Source of the DNA: a virus
Length of the DNA: 21,639 nucleotides
Virus record (IMG/VR): IMGVR_UViG_3300032308_002288
Coordinates: 1-21,639 of that record
Strand: one strand, 5' to 3'
Part shown: piece by piece, positions 7,419 to 15,700 of the stretch
Numbering within the stretch: the stretch's first letter is position 1
How the letters are laid out: each line of letters starts with the position of its first letter
Made by a program: the position numbers and the translations under genes
Notes under the pieces: model-generated
Seen by the model: the letters and a program-made list of their open reading frames with translations, nothing else
Database searches by the model: none
Told to the model about the DNA's origin: nothing

Positions 7419-7423
7419 TTCCA

Positions 7424-8053
7424 GTGTTCGTCTGTTTTGAAGGTATTGACGGAGCCGGGAAAACGACACAGACCCGCATGCTGCATCAGCGGCTGCGGGC
7501 TGCCGGCATCGCGGCCGAACTTGTAGCCGACCCCGGGACCACCAAGATCGGCACGGCAATCCGGCAGATTTTGCTGCACAATGATGAGCCGATTTCCGCG
7601 GCGGCTCAAATGTTGTTATTTTCAGCCGCTCGCGCAGAACTGGCTGAATATATTCGCGCACGACTGGCCGAGGGTGTAGTCGTACTCTGTGACCGCTGGC
7701 TGCTGTCGACGCTGGTGTATCAGGGCGAGATCAACAATATCTCGACCGAGTTAATTCTCAAGATTTTTGAGGAGACGTCGGCTATACACCCGGACGTCTG
7801 TTTCTTGCTCGACATCTCGCCCGCAGCCGCCAAGGTTCGCATGGGCGCGCCCAGCGACAGATACGAGCGGCGGTGCATGGCTGATCGGCAGCGTATGCGC
7901 GCGGCTTATTTAGATCACGCTCAGCATCGTGCGCACGCCGCTTGTGTGCACGTCATCAGCGCAAACGACTCACCGCAGGCCACGCACGACACTGTGTACG
8001 CGCTGTTTTCTGCGGCAAGGACGGTGAAACTTAGTCTTACGGAGATGCCCTGA
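7424..8053 (+). CDS. tmk: Thymidylate kinase (dTMP kinase)
   Basis: The 209-residue protein should phosphorylate dTMP to dTDP with ATP, supplying dTTP for phage DNA synthesis. With the GTG start at 7424 it begins MFVCFEGIDGAGKTTQ, the characteristic thymidylate kinase N-terminus with its P-loop (G7 to T14, catalytic Lys13). The substrate-binding segment DPGTTKIG stands where REPGGT usually occurs, so the normal Arg-Glu is changed to Ala-Asp. The DR motif is at Asp90-Arg91 in CDRWLLSTLVYQG, which matches the family well. SDRYERR near residue 145 fits the LID region with an Arg. Length is as expected (about 205-215). It sits among virion genes rather than replication genes. The GTG start may limit its expression. 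I am confident of the family; the altered REP segment leaves nucleotide preference open. Confidence 0.92.
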   Translation: MFVCFEGIDGAGKTTQTRMLHQRLRAAGIAAELVADPGTTKIGTAIRQILLHNDEPISAAAQMLLFSAARAELAEYIRARLAEGVVVLCDRWLLSTLVYQGEINNISTELILKIFEETSAIHPDVCFLLDISPAAAKVRMGAPSDRYERRCMADRQRMRAAYLDHAQHRAHAACVHVISANDSPQATHDTVYALFSAARTVKLSLTEMP

Positions 8054-8054
8054 A

Positions 8055-8573
8055 ATGGCAAGTGCCCTGCGCGACATGGTAAAAACTACACAAGCCGAGC
8101 GCGAAAAAGTTATTGCTACGGCGGTTAAAAAAGCCCGTAGATCAGAACTTGAATTACTGCAGACAATGGCGGGCGTTGGCATAATCGGTGAATTACGGCA
8201 AATTTGTGACACGTTGCTGGCAGTCGCGCAGAAGTATGTCCCCGCGTCACCGTCTGCGTTTCTAGACGCCGACAGCGTAACCCGCTGCGCGCGATCGATG
8301 CAGCGCATGGCGTTACAGCCCCGGCTCGCGCCGCAATTTAGCGCGCCTGTGGCTAGCACGGATTCTGCCGGCGTAACTAACTCTTTTGATTACAGGTATT
8401 TACGCAATAAGGCTATCGCCGGATTCGCTACAATAGCCGACTTAACAACAAAGTCGTCGGCTGTCGGTACCGCGGAGTACCAGAATGGCGTTCGCGAAGG
8501 GTATCGCCGCGCCAGCGAATTAGCCATTCTGTTTCTCAGCGACATCCAAGGCGGAGGTTTTGATGGACGCTAA
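8055..8573 (+). CDS. Unrecognised helical phage protein (172 aa)
   Basis: The ATG lies one base after the thymidylate kinase stop codon, with GGAG at 8041-8044 inside the end of that gene. The product has 172 residues. The N-terminal half is likely helical and charged (AEREKVIATAVKKARRSELELLQ), followed by ELRQICDTLLAVAQKY. A Ser/Ala/Pro-rich stretch (about 85-115) joins it to a C-terminal segment with EYQNGVREGYRRASELAILFL. There is no catalytic motif or signal peptide. Its stop codon lies 11 bases into the next gene, so the two are probably translationally coupled. A virion assembly or tail-completion role would fit its position but cannot be shown. Confidence 0.8.
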   Translation: MASALRDMVKTTQAEREKVIATAVKKARRSELELLQTMAGVGIIGELRQICDTLLAVAQKYVPASPSAFLDADSVTRCARSMQRMALQPRLAPQFSAPVASTDSAGVTNSFDYRYLRNKAIAGFATIADLTTKSSAVGTAEYQNGVREGYRRASELAILFLSDIQGGGFDGR

Positions 8574-8829
8574 ACGCGTACTGAATCAACTTTTGGATCT
8601 CAATCCGGAAGCGGTTTTGTTTGAAAATATGGACACGGCACTCGTCGGCGTGGGCTACATTGCCGGCGTCGATCCTGTCGCTGTTTACAGCAAAGCCCGA
8701 ATTTACAACAAATTACTCGCAGATTGCCTGTCGCCCGAGGACGCCGATGAGTACTACACAGGAACGTTTTTGTTTTTACGCGCCGGGCCGCAAACGCCTG
8801 TAATTCTTGATGACGCTCAGGAGGTCTGA
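8563..8829 (+). CDS. Small unrecognised acidic protein (88 aa)
   Basis: The ATG at 8563 has GGAGG at 8553-8557 with a five-base spacer and overlaps the preceding gene by 11 bases in another frame. A TTG immediately upstream at 8560 is in frame but too close to the binding site. The product is acidic with short helical and hydrophobic segments (RVLNQLLDLNPEAVLF and YSKARIYNKLLADCL). It contains LSPEDADEYYTGTFLFL near the middle. I recognise no domain. The tight overlaps on both sides and the good binding site support it as real. Function unknown. Confidence 0.8.
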   Translation: MDAKRVLNQLLDLNPEAVLFENMDTALVGVGYIAGVDPVAVYSKARIYNKLLADCLSPEDADEYYTGTFLFLRAGPQTPVILDDAQEV

Positions 8830-8834
8830 TTTCC

Positions 8835-9152
8835 GTGGCAACTGTTGTTGTTAACAAACCTGATCATATAGAATTTACAAACATCGCGCCGTCACCGGCC
8901 GCGATCGAGCAGGCACCAACGCTCGTCGTGCAGGCCGGCAACTGGGAAACAACGGGCGGCGGCCGCGGAGAAGCTGGAATCATTTTTGAAGCATACGGCG
9001 TAGAACTGCCTATTTTGACGCCTGCCGACGCACGGAAATTAGCAAAATGGCTGAATCGCGCCGCCGATGAGCTAGAGGGTGTACACAAGAAAAGCAACAA
9101 ACATAAGCAACAACGGCATTACGAGTTAGATGACGACGAAAATACGTACTAG
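8835..9152 (+). CDS. Small unrecognised protein (105 aa)
   Basis: GTG start at 8835, preceded by AGGAGGT at 8819-8825 with a nine-base spacer; the binding site lies in the end of the preceding gene. The first 75 residues alternate hydrophobic strands and loops, with a Gly-rich turn ([10 protein letters not shown]) and then [17 protein letters not shown], which looks like a helix. The tail from about residue 82 is highly charged: basic ([11 protein letters not shown]), then acidic (ELDDDEN). It is the last gene before the fibre block, nine bases upstream of the collagen-like gene. No family recognised. Confidence 0.75.
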   Translation: MATVVVNKPDHIEFTNIAPSPAAIEQAPTLVVQAGNWETTGGGRGEAGIIFEAYGVELPILTPADARKLAKWLNRAADELEGVHKKSNKHKQQRHYELDDDENTY

Positions 9153-9160
9153 GGCGTGCC

Positions 9161-10093
9161 ATGTCAAATAAAAAAATCACCGAATTACCGGAAAAAATAA
9201 CACCCTCTGGCGCCGATATCATTCCTATCGTCGACGTGTCGCTCGCCCAGCCCACGACAAAACGCACAACTATCGGCGCGCTTATTGACCTTATTGGTTC
9301 TGGGCCCGCCGGTTCAAACGGACAAACTGGCGCGACCGGCGCAACTGGCGTACAAGGTATTCAAGGTACGCAAGGTCCCGTGGGCGCCACCGGCCCGCGT
9401 GGCGCAACGGGCGTACAAGGGCCCACGGGTGTTGCCGGATCTGTTGGCGCGACAGGTTTGCAGGGTTTAGCTGGGCAGACGGGTATGCAAGGCCCGAGAG
9501 GGACTCAGGGTCAGACCGGCCTCGCGGGCGCGACGGGCTTTCGCGGCGCGACCGGCGTGCAAGGCGCGACAGGTGTTGCTGGCGCAATTGGGCCGCAAGG
9601 CGCAACTGGCGTTGTCGGCGTCACCGGCGCAATTGGCCCCACCGGCGTTCAAGGTTTGACTGGAGCTACAGGGCCGCAGGGGCCCGCCGGGTCAGGCGTC
9701 ATTATTAAAGGAATTGCCGCCCAGTGGCCGCCGGCGCTAAATCCTGTTGTAGGTGACATGTGGTTAGTTTCAACACCTATTCCGGGCGGTTTTCCCGTCG
9801 GTACCCAATCTGGTGACGGGTTTGTCTGGTCTGGTTCTGGCTGGATCAACGTTGGGCCCGTTCGTGGGCCGCAGGGAGTTACCGGCCCGCAGGGGCCATC
9901 TGGTGCAGTCGGCGTTCAGGGCGCTACCGGGCCGGCAGGTGTCAACGCGTCGGGTGTGACTGTCGCGGCGACAAAACAAATAACAGTTTCAAACACTCTG
10001 ACGTTATCGTCGGCTGACGGCGCGCCAGTTAATTTTGGCGGTGGCGGTACAGTCGTTTACACAAATTCCATCATTGACGGCGGCGCGTACTAA
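9161..10093 (+). CDS. Collagen-like phage fibre protein
   Basis: The 310-residue protein is built like a trimeric phage fibre. Residues 1-46 ([21 protein letters not shown]) match the N-terminal segment often found in phage fibres that begin with ITELP and then a Gly-Ala-Asp turn. Residues about 48-178 are an almost unbroken run of some 40 Gly-X-Y triplets rich in Gly-Ala-Thr, Gly-Val-Gln and Gly-Pro-Gln. A compact globular insert follows (about 180-235, with GDMWLVSTP and GSGWINVGP, the form that often separates collagen stretches in phage adhesins). A shorter second triplet run (about 236-260) leads to a beta-rich C-terminal segment. The triplets should form a collagen triple helix extending from the particle. 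Bacterial-type collagen lacks hydroxyproline, and Thr-rich triplets fit that. Only weak ribosome binding (AGGGCG) precedes the ATG. Confidence 0.9.
   Translation: MSNKKITELPEKITPSGADIIPIVDVSLAQPTTKRTTIGALIDLIGSGPAGSNGQTGATGATGVQGIQGTQGPVGATGPRGATGVQGPTGVAGSVGATGLQGLAGQTGMQGPRGTQGQTGLAGATGFRGATGVQGATGVAGAIGPQGATGVVGVTGAIGPTGVQGLTGATGPQGPAGSGVIIKGIAAQWPPALNPVVGDMWLVSTPIPGGFPVGTQSGDGFVWSGSGWINVGPVRGPQGVTGPQGPSGAVGVQGATGPAGVNASGVTVAATKQITVSNTLTLSSADGAPVNFGGGGTVVYTNSIIDGGAY
9302..9697 (+). repeat. Tandem Gly-X-Y coding repeats (collagen-like)
   Basis: The DNA is a degenerate nine-base-periodic array, with units such as GGCGCAACTGGC and GGCGTACAAGG recurring many times with small changes. The Gly codons fall every third codon throughout. 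Recombination or slippage here would change fibre length in whole triplets. The array also leaves several other frames open by chance. Confidence 0.85.
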
Positions 10094-10109
10094 GCAGGAT
10101 AAACGAACG

Positions 10110-12704
10110 ATGGCAAACATCATTAAACACAAACGCAGCGCAGTTTCGGGCGCGGTGCCAGCCGCGGATAGCCTGTCTGCCGGCGAGTTAGCTATCAATA
10201 CCGCCGACGGAAAACTTTTCACACGTAAAGCTGACGGCACAGTCATTGAGTTAACAAAAGCCACAGCAATCGATGGCGGTGAAATTGCCTACGACAGCCT
10301 GCTCAACGGCTTACAAGCTTTTTGGCTTTTTGATAACACTGTGGGCCACATTCCAGACGTATCCGACAACAATCACCCGTTGTTTGTAGCGGTGTCCGCG
10401 ACCGCGGCAGAAATCAGTGTTCAAAATAGGGGCTTGACGCTAGACCGCGCAAATTTTTTATACGCAGCGCATGCTTTTTCCACGCGCCGCACAGTGGCGT
10501 TTTGGTTAAAAATTTACGACGCGCCGCAAACAGATAAAACAATTTTGACGTTTGGTCCCTTTGGCGCAACAAGCGGTGTCGAATATTTAGCCCTAAACGA
10601 TGACAGAGAGTTGCGGTGGTATGGTTCGCCGCACACTAACGTCACGGTAGTTTCTACCGCAATTCCACTAAATGCTTGGACACACGTAACGCTTGTACGT
10701 GACGCGGTTTCAGACGCGGGTACGCTCAAGATATACATAAATGGCGCGCTGCAGTCATCAATCAGTGCCGCGCCAACTAATCCGCCGTCTAACGCGTCAG
10801 ACGTTGTAACTTTCGGCTCATTTGATCCAGCCGTCCGCGTAAGTTTTGACTGCGCTGGCATCTGGAACCGCGCAATCACACCCGCCGAAGTTGCTGCTTT
10901 GTTTAATGGCGGTGGCGATGCTTATTCGTTGCCGGCCGTTCCGGCAGTACCGGTAGATCCGGCAGCTTTCGTCAACGTCTTTGCAACTGCGCCCATTACA
11001 TCTTTGACGGCCTCGGTGGCTGGTTCTTCTGGAACCCTTTTTCCAGCATTTGATCCCGACATTTATGACTACGGCGTACTAACAAACTCGACAACGCTGG
11101 GCAGTACAGCTACCTACACCCTTACGGTTAACGGCACTCCGACAACCGATAGTTCTTTTGTCGGAAAAACAATTAAAGTGTCGTTCGGCGAAACAGCGTA
11201 TTACATTCGACTGTTGCCGTCGGACATGCCGTTAGGCGCCGTGGTTACCCAGCCGCAAGAAGGTTACGTGCCGGGTTACTACATCACCACGAGCCGCCGC
11301 GACATCAACGTCGGCAACTACAACATCGTGTATGACGAGCGCGGGGTTCCGGTGTGGTATGTGCAAAACGCAGGCACGCCGCACTTAGCGCAACACGGAA
11401 ATGATCGCAACAAAGTCGGCGTCAGTCGTAACGGCACCGGCCAGCGCTACTCAATGACGATCACAGATGACGCAATTGAAACGAAAGCGTTCAATTTTCT
11501 ACCCACTGTGCGGAACGGTAATACATATCAATACAACTTTGGCAATCACGAATTTTTAGAGATCACAAGTCCGCCGTCTGCGCGCGGCAACGTTATTTAC
11601 AACACGTTTGTAACGCAACCCGCCGCTGGTTCTCCGGCGATTACCGACAAAGCGTACGGCGTTTATATTCAAGAGCAGACGCCGCAAAACACGATTGGCT
11701 GGGAGTGGTGGACGAGTGATCGTTTTGACCAGACCGCGCTTGCTCGTAACGCGTCGTTCTTCCACATGAATTCTGTAGATATTCATCCCGTCACTGGCGA
11801 CATGCTTTTAAGCTGCCGGCAGTGTTCGGCGATTGTTTGCGTTGATCGCGCGACTAAAGACGTTAAGTGGGTGATTCAAGGCGCGTCGCAGCCGTGGGGT
11901 AACATCATTCAAACAGCGAACCAGTACACGCTTGATAACGCCAAGTGGCTCACGCTGGAAGACGAGCCAGAGTTAGAGGGTTATCAATACCTTGGCCCAG
12001 AAGGGCAGCATCATGCGCGCTGGGCGACGAATGTTAATCCGCTCACGCCCGGCAATCAAGTAATAGCTATTTTTGACAATCAGGCCGGCTTTTTCCCGGG
12101 CAGCACCAATTCGCCTAAAACGGTGAGCGCGCTGACACAGACCGGTACAACGGTAACTGGTACGGCCGCAGCGCACGGATTTACGACCGGGGCATACGTC
12201 CAAGTTGTCGGCGCTAATGAGTCGGTGTTTAACGGTATTTTTTCTGTTACGGTCGTAGACGCAAACACGTTTACTTACACAGTAACCGAAAGCGGATCAG
12301 CCACCGCGACAGGCACAATTACAGCCACGCGGGCTTTGACCTACTGGCCACACAGCGCCAATTCGCCGGCAGCGCGAGGCGTAATTTACGAAATCGACCT
12401 GACGAACAACAAAGCCATACACCGTGCCAGTGTGTTTGCGCCGAACGGGACGTCTGGTTATCTCGGTAGTTATCAAATCATGCGGCACGATAGCGGCGAA
12501 TATAGCCACGTGCTAAATTTTACGCAGCAGCATCCGCCGCTCGTGGAATACGGCGACTCGGGTGACGGCGCTTCTCCCACAGAAATCATTTTCGCGGTAG
12601 ACTTTCCCGGCGATCTTTACAGGATCACAAAAGTCTCAAAAGACTATTTTGATATTGATTACTTGCGCGCTACTGCTGGGTTACCCATAACCGTTGTATC
12701 CTAA
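10110..12704 (+). CDS. Adhesin with LamG-like and arylsulfotransferase-like domains (copy 1)
   Basis: Start at ATG 10110, with AGGA at 10095-10098 and no better upstream start; 864 residues. Residues 1-50 (LSAGELAINTADGKLF, then GTVIEL) are a short phage-fibre anchor module. About residues 65-274 form a LamG/concanavalin-type beta-sandwich (GLQAFWLFD, then NAWTHVTLVRD, then LKIYINGAL). About 290-370 resemble a small beta-sandwich with PAFDPDIYDYGV. About 370-864 resemble the six-bladed propeller of aryl-sulfate sulfotransferases (ASST, Arylsulfotran family). Candidate catalytic residues are His480 (NHEF), His552 and Arg570 (HMNSVDIHP to SCR, 18 residues apart) and His634 (GQHHARW). In the E. 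coli enzyme His356 and Arg374 are also 18 apart and His436 carries the sulfate. A beta module of about 90 residues interrupts the propeller. Family assignment is good; activity is inferred. Confidence 0.8.
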   Translation: MANIIKHKRSAVSGAVPAADSLSAGELAINTADGKLFTRKADGTVIELTKATAIDGGEIAYDSLLNGLQAFWLFDNTVGHIPDVSDNNHPLFVAVSATAAEISVQNRGLTLDRANFLYAAHAFSTRRTVAFWLKIYDAPQTDKTILTFGPFGATSGVEYLALNDDRELRWYGSPHTNVTVVSTAIPLNAWTHVTLVRDAVSDAGTLKIYINGALQSSISAAPTNPPSNASDVVTFGSFDPAVRVSFDCAGIWNRAITPAEVAALFNGGGDAYSLPAVPAVPVDPAAFVNVFATAPITSLTASVAGSSGTLFPAFDPDIYDYGVLTNSTTLGSTATYTLTVNGTPTTDSSFVGKTIKVSFGETAYYIRLLPSDMPLGAVVTQPQEGYVPGYYITTSRRDINVGNYNIVYDERGVPVWYVQNAGTPHLAQHGNDRNKVGVSRNGTGQRYSMTITDDAIETKAFNFLPTVRNGNTYQYNFGNHEFLEITSPPSARGNVIYNTFVTQPAAGSPAITDKAYGVYIQEQTPQNTIGWEWWTSDRFDQTALARNASFFHMNSVDIHPVTGDMLLSCRQCSAIVCVDRATKDVKWVIQGASQPWGNIIQTANQYTLDNAKWLTLEDEPELEGYQYLGPEGQHHARWATNVNPLTPGNQVIAIFDNQAGFFPGSTNSPKTVSALTQTGTTVTGTAAAHGFTTGAYVQVVGANESVFNGIFSVTVVDANTFTYTVTESGSATATGTITATRALTYWPHSANSPAARGVIYEIDLTNNKAIHRASVFAPNGTSGYLGSYQIMRHDSGEYSHVLNFTQQHPPLVEYGDSGDGASPTEIIFAVDFPGDLYRITKVSKDYFDIDYLRATAGLPITVVS
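12084..12368 (+). other. Extra beta domain inserted in the ASST-like propeller of copy 1
   Basis: Residues about 659-753 lie between DNQ and AARGVIYEIDLTN. In the paralogue the same flanking motifs (DNQ and ARGVVYEIDLTN) are only six residues apart. The inserted part contains TTVTGTAAAHGFTTGAYV, ESVFNGIFSV and NTFTYTVTESG, a small beta-rich module I have seen as a recurrent unit in phage structural proteins. A short Pro/Ser-rich linker precedes it. Confidence 0.75.
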
Positions 12705-12719
12705 TTTTATTAGCACATC

Positions 12720-15700
12720 ATGGCATCAAACATTCAATTTAAGCGCGGTACCGCTGCTGCGCTGTACGCTCTCAATCCCGTTCTGCTTCGCGGCGAGCCG
12801 GGGCTAGAGGTAGATACGAACAAAATTAAATACGGCAACGGTGTAACCCCGTGGCGAAATCTGCCTTACGCCAATCCGGCGCTTGAGGTGGTAGACGGCG
12901 GTGAGTTTACAGCCGGCGCCGTGCCCGCCGAGCCGGATATTTTTAGCCCGCCCACGATCGCTGGTTTAAAGCTATGGCTGGATGCGGATAACGCGGATTA
13001 CGTGCACCGTGTAAATAACCGCGTATCGGTATGGGAAGATGCGTCTGAATCCGGCGCCAAGTTTGTGCAGTCAAGCAAATCGTCGCGACCGCAAGCCACT
13101 AACCAGCTTGCCAGCAAAGATGTTGTGACGTTTGATGGCGATAACGACGTCATGCTTAGTAAGTTTGATCTGCCTGCCGAATTTACGTTATTAGTCGCTC
13201 TCCGGCGTCGCGGTCGAAGCACCAGCGGCAAACTAATCACCGCCTATACGACCGACAGCGCAACAGAACTCGTGTTATGCGGCACAGAAACCGGCACCAC
13301 ATTTGGCGTGCAGTTTGACGGTGATTATCTGGTGCCGCAGTCGGTTGATAATATGCAACCGGTTGTGTACACGCTGCAATTCAGCGCAGCCGGTATTTCT
13401 ACGCGCGCGAACGGTTCAGACACGCAATACGCGAACAGTATTTCTGTCTCGGGTCTGACGCATTTAGCGCTCGGCGGTGATCGCGTTGATTTTGCTTCTG
13501 ACAACTATAGCGGCGACATTGCCGAAGTCGTTTTATACGACAGCGTATTGTCGGCTGCAGATTTAATTGACGCTGAGAACTACATGTTGGCTCGCTGGGG
13601 CGTGGTTAGCGTTAATCACCCGCTGCTCACCGGGATGAGAGCGTTCTGGCGTCTGAACGAAGAATCTGGCTCGCGTTTAGGTATTACAGCGCTGCAAGTT
13701 CCGCTGACGCAGGTTGGCACGGTCGGCTTTTCTGCTGGCGTCATTAACAACGCGGCTGAATTGCCCGGCGGCAATAACTACCTGCAAGCGCCAAGCTCTT
13801 TTGCGCTCGCCGGCTCGTTTTCTGTTTCGGCGTGGTTTAAAGCTGCGTCGATGTCCGGCGGGCGTGCTGCGCTCGTGCAGAACTGGGCTGCTGGAAATGC
13901 GTCTGGGCAGCTAGAGATCGGTTTTGGTGACACTGGTTTAGATACCAATGCCGTATTTGGTCGCATCGCTACTTCTGCCGCCACCTACTCTGTCGTTGCG
14001 CCAGATTTGACTGCTAATTTCTGGCACCACGTTGTGCTGGTATACAGCGCCAGCGACAACACGCTTACGTTGTACATCAATGGGTTGCAGGCCGCGCAGG
14101 TAGCCACGAGTGGTTCTTTCAGTGCAGGAAACATTCCGCTGCGCGTTGGAATTGGCGATCAAACGGCTACGCAAAATAATCTTGCCTGCTTGGTTGATCA
14201 GCTTGGCGTCTGGGACCGCGTTTTGTCGCTGCAAGACGTTCAGATGCTCTACAACTACGAACTCGGCAAAGAAAATTTCACTGTCGACTTGGATGGCAAC
14301 AACGTTTCGCTGCTCCTACACATGGACAAGCCGGCGAACGCGCTAGCGCTCAACGCAGTCGACCCCTATATCAATAACGCTACGCTGCTGCTCCATTTCA
14401 ACGGGACTAACGGCAGCAAAAACATTGTTGATTCTTCTCCGCAAGACGGTGACGTCACAGTTGTTGGCGACATTCAAATTAGCACTACTCAAAGTAAATT
14501 TGGCGGCGCTAGTCTCAGGTGCCCTGATAGTTACAGCGACTATCTGGATGGCTTTGCGGACGTAGATCTGTCTACTGGTAGCTGGACTGTAGAGTGCTGG
14601 TTTTTAACCAACGGGCCAAACATCGGTAATAACCGGACTGTGCTTAGCGCCGGGTATCAAGATTATCCAAATCGGTGGATTATAGATATCTCTGTTAACG
14701 CTCTCGGTCTTTTGCCCCGTATTTACGGCGTTGGAAACAGCATTTACGCCGGCGGCGAACCCCCCAACAACGCCGGCGGCGGCGCGACACCTACGCCGTA
14801 TACCTACGGCACGTGGGCGCATGTCGCTTGGGTAAACGATTCAGCCGCTGATGAATTCGCTATGTATGTAAACGGTGTCCGGGTATACACTCGCGACGCG
14901 TTTAATCTACCAAAATACAATACGATTCAAATTGGCCAACAAGCGTCGGTGTTCGGCTCAGAAGAGTTCTATATTGACGAATTGCGCGTGCTGAATATCG
15001 CTGTATACACAGCTAACTTCAGCCCGCCGACAGCGCCATTTGGTAATTCGTTGCTGCCAGTGGCCGAGTTTATCGACACATCAAAGCATAACCACGCGGT
15101 GACACCGGCGGGTAACGCGCAACTTAGGTTTGAAAATAGCAAGTACGGTAACGCTAGCGGCGCTTTCGCGGCTGATGGGCATTGCGAACTAGAGATGGCG
15201 CCAGAGTTTGCGTTCGACGATGGCGATTTTACTGTTGAGTTCTGGGGCAAACTGAACTACGTCCAGTATTCTGCGGTGTTCTCTACGGCGTCCAGTGCGC
15301 AGGAACCGGGTACCTACATTATCGGTTTCCGTGACGACGCGAACATGTTTGGGTTTTGCTACGACATAGACAATTTTACGTTTATTGCAGCAAATATCTC
15401 AGCATATTACGACATGTGGACGCACTACGCGTTTGTGCGGCTTGACGGCGTGCTGAAGATGTATGTCAACGGCGTTGAAGCGGCATCCGCAACGACGGCT
15501 ATGAATTTAGACGGCGGCAGCCAGACAACCGCCGTGATCGGCCGCCGATGGACAAATGAAGACGAGCATTACCTTAACGGATTGCTTGACGACTTCAGAA
15601 TCACCAAGGGCGTTGCCCGGTACGCGGCCGAGTTTACCCCGCCTCCCCGTGCGCTCCCTGATCCGGTTATTCCGGCGCCGCCCCCGCCGCAAAACGACGC

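Noticed and set aside
9285-9652. Several other open frames on both strands across the collagen-like region
   Set aside because: The nine-base periodicity keeps stop codons out of other frames. Their products are Arg/Ala/Gln-rich low-complexity sequences, while the Gly-X-Y frame is clearly the real one.
9302-9697. Possible CRISPR-like repeat array
   Set aside because: The repeats are short, degenerate, without spacers, and follow the codon frame of Gly-X-Y triplets.
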